10,016 nucleotides of DNA from CAZJGF01 sp964545665 (GCA_964545665.1 CAZJGF010000055.1:1-10016); one strand, 5' to 3'; shown: positions 1 to 7,165, numbered from the stretch's first letter. Made by a program: numbers and translations. The notes: generated by a model not told the origin, from the letters alone.

Positions 1-22
1 TTATGGCCCTCATTCTTGGCGT

Positions 23-601
23 CTATTGCCTTGCTTTGAGCTCCTCGCCGACGCTGAATGCTTTGGCTACGATCTCGCCGAGAGCCTGATATTGACTTGC
101 CGGTTGTGTAATGTAGATAAGGGGCTTAACCTTGTTAACGTCTGGTTCCCCATTGGTGAGGCAGCTTTGAGTGACATGGGTTTCCTCAATTCTGCCAACG
201 ATAAGTGAATGACTGCCTAGATCCAAGATATGTACAACCCTGCATTCCAGGTTGACAGGGCATTGCTCAACAAGCGGGGCGTTATCTAGCTTGCCGTAAA
301 ACACCTTGAACTGACAAGCCTTCACCTTGTCAACTTTGGCGCCGGATGTTATGCCGCAGTAGTCCACCGCCTTTACCATATCAACTGAAGGTATGTTAAC
401 GGAAAAAGTCAGGTTCTCAGTAATGCCTTTGCGGGTATATCGGCCATGTCTTATGGCAACAGAAATCATCGGAGGCTCGCTATTGGCGATACCCCCCCAG
501 GCGGCGGTCATAAAATTGGGTTTGCCATCGACAAGCGCACCAACTAATAGTGCCGGCATGGGGTAAATCAGCGTTCGAGGTCCTATTGAAGTCTTATTCA
601 T
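23..601 (-). CDS. Flavin reductase-like / flavoredoxin-family FMN-binding protein
   Basis: This 192-residue soluble protein matches the flavin reductase-like (FMN-binding split-barrel) family, whose members bind FMN and either reduce flavin or pass electrons as flavoredoxins. Visible family features are the opening stretch YPMPALLVG (13-21), the PNFMTAAWGGIAN segment (28-40), the ISVAIRHGRYTRKGI flavin-contact region (46-60) followed by FSVNIP (66-71), and LGSHSLIVGRIEE (128-140), which corresponds to the family's conserved H-x-hydrophobic-G-x-V/I strand. There is no signal peptide or membrane segment, so it should be cytoplasmic. The length is normal for the family. The ATG at 601 is preceded by AGGAAGAG (607-614), an acceptable Shine-Dalgarno. 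It lies downstream of, and on the same strand as, the BASS transporter, but a 164-bp gap with its own promoter suggests separate transcription. The substrate or redox partner cannot be read from sequence. Confidence 0.93.
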   Translation of the reverse strand: MNKTSIGPRTLIYPMPALLVGALVDGKPNFMTAAWGGIANSEPPMISVAIRHGRYTRKGITENLTFSVNIPSVDMVKAVDYCGITSGAKVDKVKACQFKVFYGKLDNAPLVEQCPVNLECRVVHILDLGSHSLIVGRIEETHVTQSCLTNGEPDVNKVKPLIYITQPASQYQALGEIVAKAFSVGEELKARQ

Positions 602-614
602 TTGCTCTCTTCCT

Positions 615-625
615 ATACTAAGTAT
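615..625. repeat. 11-bp palindrome in the leader of the flavin-reductase gene
   Basis: ATACT-A-AGTAT is a perfect 11-bp palindrome lying directly upstream of the ribosome binding site of the flavin reductase-like gene and downstream of its predicted transcription start. A small operator or a weak hairpin near the ribosome binding site is possible, but a palindrome this short and AT-rich can arise by chance. Confidence 0.3.
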
Positions 626-685
626 GCTGTTTTTCCCTGGCTGTTATTGTCTGCTTTGAGGCTCAGGGTCATACGCTTGTGAAGC

Positions 686-714
686 ATTGTATCCTCTTTG
701 TGTCATAGCAGCAA
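686..714 (-). promoter_or_regulatory. Sigma-70-like promoter for the flavin-reductase gene
   Basis: On the minus strand TTGCTG (709-714) and TACAAT (686-691) are separated by exactly 17 bases. The -10 box matches the consensus at five of six positions and the -35 box at three. Transcription would start near 679, giving a leader of roughly 80 bases before the ATG at 601. Confidence 0.5.
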
Positions 715-765
715 AAAGTAGCTGGTGTGACGTTTGTTCGCATTTCTTCGGGCTTCCAGGCCTTC

Positions 766-1686
766 TCAACCACTCTTCTTGGTCCAAAAGGTAAGCCAGA
801 TGAAGTTCAGTATGGCAAAGGCGGTGGTTACTGCCGCAGGCATGGCGGCTTTGGAGCTGAAGAATGTCAGGGCGATGGCCCCTGCCAGGCCATAGTTTTT
901 CCAGGCGCCCAACACGGCAAGGCTTATTCTGTTGGGCTTAGCTACCCCCAGGATCCTAGCTATGCGGTTGATTATGTATGCAGTAACAAAGGTGCAGGCA
1001 AAGGCGACAATGGACAAGCCCAGCAAGGCATCTGGTTGCTCTAAGAAAGCTCCTCGGTTCAGGCCGATAATGGTGTAGATTACGAGAAAGAAGCCCCAGT
1101 TAACAATTGTGCCCCGGTATTTTTCCAGCCAGGAAGCTATCCTTGTTAGCCGCAATACTCGGGAGACCACGAATGGGGCCGCTATCAGTTCGGCGAGGCT
1201 TATAAGCAGTTGCTGCGGTTGGAGAAGACTTGTCCCTAGAAGCACGGTACAGATAAATGGGGCCATGACGAATGCCATGAGATGCGCAGCGACTGATCCA
1301 ACCAGTGAATAGTTGATGTTGCCGCCAAGGTGGTAGGTAAATGGTATGACAGCAACGGCGGGGGGAACCGCAGCCACAAGCACGAACCCGGTCCACAGCT
1401 CGTAGTCTCTTATGAGTAGGGATGCTAATCCTACAAAAGCACCACTCAGGACAACGTAGTTCAGCAGTACAGCAAGCAACGTGGGTACCAGCAGCTTCCT
1501 GAAATCAGAGAAAATTGTAGAAGAGACACCCATGAGGGACAGCGTCATAATCACAGCTAGTCCAGGTGTGACTGTGGCCTTGGTGAAAGATGCGCCATGT
1601 CCAAAGCCCAGTCCTATCACCAAGGCCAGTGCAAGTATGAAGCCGTTATTCCTGAAAAGACGGCCCAAACGACTGCTAATTGGCAT
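766..1686 (-). CDS. BASS-family (bile acid:Na+ symporter-like, SBF) transporter
   Basis: This 306-residue, highly hydrophobic integral membrane protein has about nine to ten membrane segments and basic residues at the short N- and C-termini. It resembles the bile acid:sodium symporter (BASS/SBF) superfamily. Counted from the ATG, the stretch GFVLVAAVPPAVAVIPFTYHLGGN (100-123) corresponds to the conserved proline- and glycine-containing broken helix of the first repeat. The stretch GAWKNYGLAGAIAL (260-273) corresponds to the second repeat's conserved N-containing crossover helix. Members move bile acids, pantoate, pyruvate, sulfonates or other organic anions with Na+ or H+; the substrate here is unknown. 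A GTG codon at 1689 is in frame three bases upstream, but the ribosome binding site at 1691-1697 is one base from it and four bases from the ATG at 1686, so the ATG is preferred. It is divergent from the activase fusion. An AEC-type auxin efflux carrier is a less likely alternative. Confidence 0.85.
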   Translation of the reverse strand: MPISSRLGRLFRNNGFILALALVIGLGFGHGASFTKATVTPGLAVIMTLSLMGVSSTIFSDFRKLLVPTLLAVLLNYVVLSGAFVGLASLLIRDYELWTGFVLVAAVPPAVAVIPFTYHLGGNINYSLVGSVAAHLMAFVMAPFICTVLLGTSLLQPQQLLISLAELIAAPFVVSRVLRLTRIASWLEKYRGTIVNWGFFLVIYTIIGLNRGAFLEQPDALLGLSIVAFACTFVTAYIINRIARILGVAKPNRISLAVLGAWKNYGLAGAIALTFFSSKAAMPAAVTTAFAILNFIWLTFWTKKSG

Positions 1687-1690
1687 CACA

Positions 1691-1697
1691 CCTTCCT
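1691..1697 (-). promoter_or_regulatory. Ribosome binding site that decides the start of the BASS gene
   Basis: On the minus strand AGGAAGG lies four bases upstream of the ATG at 1686 but only one base from the GTG at 1689. The spacing favours the ATG, trimming one residue from the longest reading frame. Confidence 0.65.
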
Positions 1698-1764
1698 ATT
1701 ACAGTACTTCGTTTGTGAACCACTGCCGCTCGCTATCTCGATTAGCCAGTTCGCCCCTATTGGC

Positions 1765-1793
1765 ATTATACCCCAGTGACACACGCATAGAAA
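1765..1793 (-). promoter_or_regulatory. Promoter for the BASS transporter gene
   Basis: On the minus strand a perfect consensus -10 box TATAAT (1765-1770) lies 17 bases from TTTCTA (1788-1793), a weak three-of-six -35 box. The predicted start is near 1758, giving a leader of about 70 bases. The perfect -10 box at this position in a divergent intergenic region makes the call reasonable. Confidence 0.55.
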
Positions 1794-1829
1794 GATATCT
1801 GCCCGAGTTTTATTCGGCAACAAACTGAA

Positions 1830-1878
1830 CTGCAGCCTTTTAACAAAATCCGTCTCGTGTTACAATTGTGGGCTGCAG
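1830..1878. repeat. 8-bp inverted repeat flanking the activase-fusion core promoter
   Basis: CTGCAGCC (1830-1837) and its exact reverse complement GGCTGCAG (1871-1878) bracket the predicted -35 and -10 boxes of the activase fusion gene. Their centres are 41 bp apart, close to four helical turns. This would suit a pair of operator half-sites, but each copy contains the self-palindromic hexamer CTGCAG, so chance is a real alternative. Confidence 0.35.
1839..1866 (+). promoter_or_regulatory. Extended -10 promoter close to the activase-fusion start
   Basis: TGTTACAAT (1858-1866) is an extended -10 element (TG-N-TACAAT, five of six in the hexamer). A poor -35 candidate, TTTAAC, lies at 1839-1844 with a 16-base spacer. 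Initiation would fall near 1873, only about seven bases before the ATG at 1880. There is no Shine-Dalgarno, so a nearly leaderless mRNA is implied. The GTG at 1868 would then lie upstream of the transcript. Confidence 0.4.
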
Positions 1879-1879
1879 A

Positions 1880-4800
1880 ATGGGTTACTTTCTGGGTGTA
1901 GATATCGGCTCTGTCAATTCCAAGCTGGCGCTCATTGATGAGAACGGCGGAGTTGCTCAGTTTGACACCGAAAAAGTGAGCTCTGGCCCCAGAGCTGCGG
2001 TCAGTTCACTCATTGCCAGGCTGGGCGAGAGATTCAATCTTGATGACATTGTGGCCGCTGGCGTATCGGGATCGGGTAGGTCAGCCATTCCCAAAGAACT
2101 CGGCTGGATAGAGTACAGTAGTCCACTATCAATTGCTTCAGGAGTGCTTGATTCCCACCCTGACGCCAAAACTATCATACAAATTGGTGGACAGAGTTCA
2201 CTGGTGATAGAGCTCGAAGATGGGTTGCGGAAGCCGTGGAAGGTGGCATCCAATCCTCTGTGCGCAGCAGGCACCGGAAGATTCCTGGAGCAACAGGCAT
2301 ACAGGCTTGGCATAAGCATGGAAGACTTTGCCAGCCTGGCGCTGCAATGTGAAGGCGCCCCACCCAGGATAGCTGCCAGATGCAGTGTCTTTGCCAAAAC
2401 CGACCTCATCCACCTCCAGCAGAAGGGTGTGACAGTTGAGCCAATGCTTTATGCGCTGTGTGAGAGTGTTGCTCGTATGGTTGGCTCTCTCAAAAAAGGC
2501 ACTTTTGTTGAGCCGGTCTACTTTGTCGGTGGCGTTGCTGCCAATAAGGCTATTGCAAAAGCTCTGAATGAGGTGCTCTCAGCAAGGAACAAGCATCAAG
2601 TGCAGGTAACCGTCCTGGATAGTTACCTTTACTTCGAGGCATTGGGCTCGGCGTTACTTTCGATTGGGAAGACTTCGCGAAGTGTTGTGCTGTCACAGGC
2701 AGATGTGAAGCAGCGCTATTTTGAAATGCCCAGGCTAGATTTTGTCGCTGCTGAGAATATCCAGGCGGTTCAGAGGATAGAGAGCGAGTGCACTGGTTAT
2801 CTTGGAGTGGATGTTGGCTCCACCAGCACCAAGGCAGTGATAGTTGATGAAAAGGGAAAGGTTCTGGCAAAGCACTACCTGATGACTGCTGGCAGGCCGG
2901 TTGATGCCGTCAGGGAAGTCTTCAGGAACTTGCTTCGGTATGGTGGGGGCAAGGCCAGGATAGCCGGCGTGGGTGTCACTGGTTCCGGTAGATACCTGAT
3001 TGGCAGCTTCATTGGGGCAGACCTGATTAAGAACGAGATCACGGCACAGACGAGAGCCGCCGTGGAGCTAGACCCTGAGGCGGACATCATTGAGATTGGG
3101 GGCCAGGACTCCAAGCTGGTTATCAAGAGAAAGGGCGTTGTCGTTGACTACCAGATGAACAAGGCCTGCGCTGCTGGGACAGGAAGCTTCATTGATGAAC
3201 TGGCTGAAATGCTCGGTGTTTCCGTAACCGATGGTCAGTTCGCCAATCTTGCCTTCGCAGCGCCGCATACCATTGACCTGGGAACGAGGTGTGCCGCCTT
3301 TATGGGTCAGGCGGTAGCTTCAGCCCAGCAGGAGGGCCTGCCGCTGGAAGTAATCACTGCCAGCCTTGCCATTGGTATAGCCAAGAATTATCTCTCCAAA
3401 GTGGTGGGTAATAGAAGGTTGGGCGACAAGGTTATCCTCACCGGGGCGGTGTTCTATAACAAGGCGGTTGAGTCGGCATTCCACCGGGAACTTGAAGGGA
3501 AAATACTGACTGTACCAGAGCACAAAGAAATAAGCGGGGCGATAGGTGCAGCGCTTCTGGCCAAAGAGGAAATGGCCGGCGGGGAATCGAAGTTCAAGGG
3601 ATTCCAAAAGGTTGTTGACAGTGAAGTAACCCTTTCCACATTCACCTGCAAAGGATGTGACAACAACTGCACTATTACCCGAATGCAGATGACAGGAGAG
3701 ACGGCCACCTACTATGGCAGCCGGTGCGACCGCTACGATGCCACCGCCGGCCAGGCAAAGCAAGAGACCTTCTTTGACGACCGGGAAAGATTGCTCTTTG
3801 GGAAGTATAAGCCAGATTCCGGTACAGGACCTTCAGTGGGCATCCCCAGGGCGCTCCTGGTAAATGACTTTGCTCCACTGCTTATCGGCTTTCTCAATGC
3901 GCTCAATGTTAGATGTGTCGTTACCAGCAAGTCCACCGGGGAGATTATCGGGAAGGCGGTCGAATTGAGTTACACTGACAGTTGTTTTCCACTCAAGCTT
4001 CTACATGGGCATGCTGCAATGCTTGATGAAGTTGATTATGTTCTCTATCCCTCAGCTATCCGGCTGGGTGAGATGGATGGGGAGGAGAATCAGAAGTACT
4101 CCTGTCCTCTGATCCAGGCAGCGCCATACATAATACGTCAGATGGTTAACCTCGGGGAACGGCTGTTGATACCCACGCTTGATTTCAGTCACGGGACTGC
4201 CGACGTGATAAGAAATCTTAGCGATGTCGCTGTGAAGATGGGGTTCAGCAAAAGCAAAGGCAAGAAGGCAGCCATGGCTGGCATCAAAGCTCAGCAGGAT
4301 TTCGAGGCAGAGCAAGCGGCGCTTGGCAAAAGGCTTCTGGAGGAACTGCACCAGAGCGACAAACTGGGGGTGGTGCTGTTCGCCAGGTCGTATATGTCGC
4401 AGGATTCAGGGGCAAACCTTGGCATTGCTGAAAAACTGGCTCAACTGGGTGTGGTGCCTGTACCCCTTGAGTTCCTGCCCCTTGAAACAGTGAATCCCAA
4501 GGACTACCAAGACCGCCCATACTGGTACTATGAAAGCAAGTTTATTGCTGCTGCTGTCACCACAGCAGAAGACCCACAGCTATATGGATTGGCTCTGACA
4601 AACTTCGGCTGCGGCCCTAACTCATTCATACTCCCAATGGTGGAGGATATTATGGGTGGCAAGCCCTTCGGAGAGCTGGAAATTGACGAGCATGCAGCCG
4701 AGGCCGGTATCGTTACCCGCCTCGAGGCCTTTGTTGATACGATTAAAGGATTCGCGCGTTCGGCTATGCAGAGTAAGGTCTCGCCTGAGAAAATCTACCG

Positions 4801-6025
4801 GGGAGTGCCCACGTTGGTTAAGTCAAACAAGACCTTTCTCCTACCCAACATGTCAGCGCATGCTGACGTCATAGGCGCGGCGATGGAAGCCTACGGAATT
4901 GGAGCGCTTGTGCTTCCTGAGCCGGACGAACGCGACCTCTCCTATGCCAATCAGGTAACATCGGGTGTAGAATGTCTGCCCTATCGGGTGACTCTAGGGG
5001 GCTTTCTTAGATTCTGGCATGATAATGGCAATCACGCGGGGAAATTTGAGGCGTTTATGGCCGGGGCATACGGTCCGTGCCGTCTGGGGCATTATGCTGG
5101 AGAACAGGTCCGAATGTTTAAGAACCTGGGAATTGACCTTCCCATGCGAACCAGCGTGTCAAACGATGCCTATCAGGACATAGACCTTGGCTCCCGCTCC
5201 AATCAGATCACCTTTATGCGTCTCGCCTGGAATAGCTGCGTAGCCGCGGATTGTTTGTACAAATTGCTCTGGCGCACCCGTCCTTATGAAAAACAGGCGG
5301 GGGCAGCCGGCAAATTGTTCCAGGACTATGTAGGCAGGCTTGTGGAGCGCATTCGCGGGAAAGAACGGTTCAGTGACCTCTTGCACCAGGCTACCTCCGA
5401 CTTTAAATCTCTCATCAATCCTGACATGCCCAGGAAGCCACTGGTTGGTATTAACGGTGAGATTTTCTTACGTTCCAACAAATTCAGCAACAATAACCTG
5501 CTAAAAGTATGCGAAGATGCTGGCCTGGAAGTTGTTGTTTCCCCCATGGGTGAGTGGATTAAATACATTATGCACCGGCATGTTGAGGACGCCATCTGGG
5601 ACCGAAAGCTCATAAGGATGATAGTCAGTTATATAGTGCAGCGGATACAGAGCCATGAAGAGCGGTCAGTAGAAAACCATTTCATGGATCTGATTGACGA
5701 GAGGGAGCCCTCGACAGCACATTTGCTGCAATTCTCGCGCCGCTGGCTTTCGCCAAAATGTGGCAGCGAGGCAGTCCTCAGCATAGGTAGCGGAATTGAC
5801 TGGCTGGAGAATCCCCATTTCGCCGGCGTGATATCGGTAATGCCTCATGGCTGTATGCCCGGTGGCATTGTGGCTGCAATGTCGGAGAAGCTGAGTGCGT
5901 TATACCAAAAACCCTGGATCAACGTCACTTATGACGGGATTATGGAGACTAATAACCTCACCAGGGTTAATAACTTTGCTGAGATAATTAGATTCTGCCG
6001 CAAAGAACCGACGGAAGGCGCTTAG
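1880..6025 (+). CDS. Tandem CoA-enzyme activase (BadF/BadG/BcrA/BcrD) fused to DUF2229/HgdB-like domain
   Basis: This is a large (1381-residue) cytoplasmic redox ATPase of the 2-hydroxyacyl-CoA dehydratase activase type, which uses ATP to push electrons from a [4Fe-4S] cluster to a partner. Module 1 (about 3-265) has GVDIGS (6-11), GSG (64-66), IGGQSS (102-107) and cluster-type cysteines C128 (CAAGTG) and C168 (ARCSVF). Module 2 (about 306-567) has GVDVGS (309-314), TGSGR (367-371), canonical EIGGQDSK (405-412), C430 (CAAGTG) and C471 (TRCAAF). A linker follows with C590-x2-C593-x3-C597 and C616. The DUF2229/HgdB-like tail begins at VGIPRAL (653-659) and carries C702 (CFP), C742 (SCP), C911 (GCGP), C1032 (ECLP), C1067 (GPCR) and C1325 (HGCMPG). 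The total is close to the roughly 1400 residues usual for such fusions. The ATG at 1880 places the first ATP motif at residue 6, as expected; an in-frame GTG at 1868 would add four residues. There is no dehydratase subunit next door, so the substrate is unknown; reduction of small molecules at a double-cubane-type cluster is one option. Confidence 0.95.
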   Translation: MGYFLGVDIGSVNSKLALIDENGGVAQFDTEKVSSGPRAAVSSLIARLGERFNLDDIVAAGVSGSGRSAIPKELGWIEYSSPLSIASGVLDSHPDAKTIIQIGGQSSLVIELEDGLRKPWKVASNPLCAAGTGRFLEQQAYRLGISMEDFASLALQCEGAPPRIAARCSVFAKTDLIHLQQKGVTVEPMLYALCESVARMVGSLKKGTFVEPVYFVGGVAANKAIAKALNEVLSARNKHQVQVTVLDSYLYFEALGSALLSIGKTSRSVVLSQADVKQRYFEMPRLDFVAAENIQAVQRIESECTGYLGVDVGSTSTKAVIVDEKGKVLAKHYLMTAGRPVDAVREVFRNLLRYGGGKARIAGVGVTGSGRYLIGSFIGADLIKNEITAQTRAAVELDPEADIIEIGGQDSKLVIKRKGVVVDYQMNKACAAGTGSFIDELAEMLGVSVTDGQFANLAFAAPHTIDLGTRCAAFMGQAVASAQQEGLPLEVITASLAIGIAKNYLSKVVGNRRLGDKVILTGAVFYNKAVESAFHRELEGKILTVPEHKEISGAIGAALLAKEEMAGGESKFKGFQKVVDSEVTLSTFTCKGCDNNCTITRMQMTGETATYYGSRCDRYDATAGQAKQETFFDDRERLLFGKYKPDSGTGPSVGIPRALLVNDFAPLLIGFLNALNVRCVVTSKSTGEIIGKAVELSYTDSCFPLKLLHGHAAMLDEVDYVLYPSAIRLGEMDGEENQKYSCPLIQAAPYIIRQMVNLGERLLIPTLDFSHGTADVIRNLSDVAVKMGFSKSKGKKAAMAGIKAQQDFEAEQAALGKRLLEELHQSDKLGVVLFARSYMSQDSGANLGIAEKLAQLGVVPVPLEFLPLETVNPKDYQDRPYWYYESKFIAAAVTTAEDPQLYGLALTNFGCGPNSFILPMVEDIMGGKPFGELEIDEHAAEAGIVTRLEAFVDTIKGFARSAMQSKVSPEKIYRGVPTLVKSNKTFLLPNMSAHADVIGAAMEAYGIGALVLPEPDERDLSYANQVTSGVECLPYRVTLGGFLRFWHDNGNHAGKFEAFMAGAYGPCRLGHYAGEQVRMFKNLGIDLPMRTSVSNDAYQDIDLGSRSNQITFMRLAWNSCVAADCLYKLLWRTRPYEKQAGAAGKLFQDYVGRLVERIRGKERFSDLLHQATSDFKSLINPDMPRKPLVGINGEIFLRSNKFSNNNLLKVCEDAGLEVVVSPMGEWIKYIMHRHVEDAIWDRKLIRMIVSYIVQRIQSHEERSVENHFMDLIDEREPSTAHLLQFSRRWLSPKCGSEAVLSIGSGIDWLENPHFAGVISVMPHGCMPGGIVAAMSEKLSALYQKPWINVTYDGIMETNNLTRVNNFAEIIRFCRKEPTEGA

Positions 6026-6092
6026 GCCAGCTTGCCTCTCTGTATATTTTTCAGTAGTCAGTGTTTGCCTTAAACCAGCGAGCTTTGGGAGG

Positions 6093-6968
6093 CTACCGTT
6101 GTCCCATCTGCGGTTTGCTTTTTCGAAAGGCGACAAAGATGCCGACTAAGACCAGAATACCTCCCCCAATCTGGCTGATTGTTGGCGCCTCACCCAATAT
6201 TGCAAAGGCCAACGCTGTCGCTCCGACCGGTTCGCCGAGGACGGCTGTGGTGACCAGGGTGGCTGAAACAAAGCGCAGTGACCAGTTAAGCGACAGGTGG
6301 CCCAAGAGTTGCGGCACCAGTGCCAGCAGACCGAACATCACGTAGGTAGTAGTAGAATAGCCGAACAGGCGGTAGCCGAAAGCAAGTGTCGAGGCCAGTA
6401 GAATCAAGGCGGCTGAGCTATAGACCAGGCATGCGTAGCTTAAAAGGCCAGTGGTCTGCCGAAGTTTGCGCCCGATCAGAAAATAGCCAGCAATTGTCAG
6501 GGCACCAAGAAGTGCCAGCAAATCCCCGAAGAGTGGTCTTGGCCCGAGTCTCCAGTCGCCGTAGCTGATAAGGATGGCCCCAATGAGGCATACTCCAATA
6601 CCCAAGATGGTTTGTTTGCTCAGCTTCTCGTGAAAGAGGAAGTACGAGGCTAGGGCGACGAAGACCGGGTTGATGGTTACCAGGACCACAGAGCTGGCCA
6701 CTGTGGTGTAGCTGAGCGAGGCTATCCACAGGGGGAAGTGAAGTGCCAAGAACGCCCCAGACACCAGTGTCGGAGTGAGATTGTTTTTGGCCAGATAACG
6801 GAGTTCCTGCTTGGAGTGTATCCAGGCAGCGGGACCGACGAACAAAGAAGCCAGACACAGCCGGTAGGCAGCGATGACCAGGGGCGGAGCCTCCGCCAGA
6901 CGGATGAAGATAGCGGCGAAGGAAACGGATACGACTCCCAATGTCAAAATCAAATGCTGCCTGGCCAT
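6093..6968 (-). CDS. EamA-domain (DMT superfamily) transporter
   Basis: This 291-residue inner-membrane protein has ten hydrophobic helices arranged as two EamA repeats, roughly residues 8-136 and 148-283. The second repeat ends with the characteristic VLGEPVGATALAFAILGE segment (243-260) followed by a G-rich last helix (QIGGGILVLVGIFVAF, 266-281). The first has the matching YRLCLAS (35-41) and VLVTINPVFVALASYFLFHEKL (95-116) pattern. DMT exporters of this kind move amino acids, metabolites or drugs, and substrate cannot be assigned. The short tail FRKSKPQMGQR is basic, in line with a cytoplasmic C-terminus. The gene is convergent with the activase fusion across a 67-bp gap in which I see no clear terminator. 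No Shine-Dalgarno precedes the ATG at 6968; instead a -10-like hexamer sits ten bases upstream. Confidence 0.92.
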   Translation of the reverse strand: MARQHLILTLGVVSVSFAAIFIRLAEAPPLVIAAYRLCLASLFVGPAAWIHSKQELRYLAKNNLTPTLVSGAFLALHFPLWIASLSYTTVASSVVLVTINPVFVALASYFLFHEKLSKQTILGIGVCLIGAILISYGDWRLGPRPLFGDLLALLGALTIAGYFLIGRKLRQTTGLLSYACLVYSSAALILLASTLAFGYRLFGYSTTTYVMFGLLALVPQLLGHLSLNWSLRFVSATLVTTAVLGEPVGATALAFAILGEAPTISQIGGGILVLVGIFVAFRKSKPQMGQR

Positions 6969-6978
6969 AGTAGCTGTA

Positions 6979-7007
6979 ACTATATCCTAGAGCTACCTGA
7001 AATCCAA
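6979..7007 (-). promoter_or_regulatory. Promoter placed for a leaderless EamA transcript
   Basis: On the minus strand TTGGAT (7002-7007) and TATAGT (6979-6984) are spaced by 17 bases; the -10 box matches five of six consensus positions. Initiation would fall about four bases before the ATG at 6968. With no Shine-Dalgarno in that gap, the mRNA would be effectively leaderless. Confidence 0.45.
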
Positions 7008-7119
7008 CTTCAGGCTAGAGATTGCTCTAAAAGTCCTGTCTATTGAACAGCGCGAGGTGCCTGGGAACAAAGAGGCAGGACAGCTCCCAAGTTAGCCTGT
7101 TTTTGATTTACTGACTGTC

Positions 7120-7136
7120 GCTTCGGGCTGGGAAGC
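7120..7136. other. Small hairpin in the divergent intergenic region
   Basis: GCTTC (7120-7124) and GAAGC (7132-7136) can form a 5-bp stem with a seven-base loop, followed by AGGTTTT. The divergent gap 6969-7258 otherwise holds only the two promoters and a dyad. The stem is too short to call a terminator with assurance. Confidence 0.2.
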
Positions 7137-7148
7137 AGGTTTTGGGCT

Positions 7149-7165
7149 TGTCACAGGCCTTGACA
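7149..7165. promoter_or_regulatory. Dyad TGTCA-N7-TGACA overlapping a -35 box (possible operator)
   Basis: TGTCA (7149-7153) and TGACA (7161-7165) form a 5-bp inverted repeat whose right arm lies inside the -35 box of the promoter for the 290-residue protein. A dimeric repressor bound here would block RNA polymerase. The arms are short and no regulator gene lies in the window, so this is a candidate only. Confidence 0.3.

Noticed and set aside
727..1044. Plus-strand reading frame of 105 codons
   Set aside because: It lies almost wholly opposite the BASS transporter gene, is rich in glycine and cysteine with low-complexity character, and matches nothing; it is an antisense shadow.
1868..1879. 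Upstream in-frame GTG start for the activase fusion
   Set aside because: It adds only four residues, has no ribosome binding site, and lies at or before the predicted transcription start. The ATG at 1880 gives the usual short N-terminus before the first ATP motif.
1957..2409. Minus-strand frame of 150 codons inside the activase fusion, and similar frames at 3320-3763 and 4052-4351
   Set aside because: These are opposite an unambiguous conserved gene and have no recognisable domains or ribosome binding sites.
6026..6092. Terminator between the convergent activase fusion and EamA genes
   Set aside because: I found no stem of useful length with a T-tract. CCAGC occurs twice as a direct repeat, not as an inverted one.
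6418..6858. Minus-strand frame of 146 codons within the EamA gene in another frame
   Set aside because: The EamA frame has clear two-repeat membrane topology and family motifs; this one is a same-strand shadow without hydrophobic pattern.
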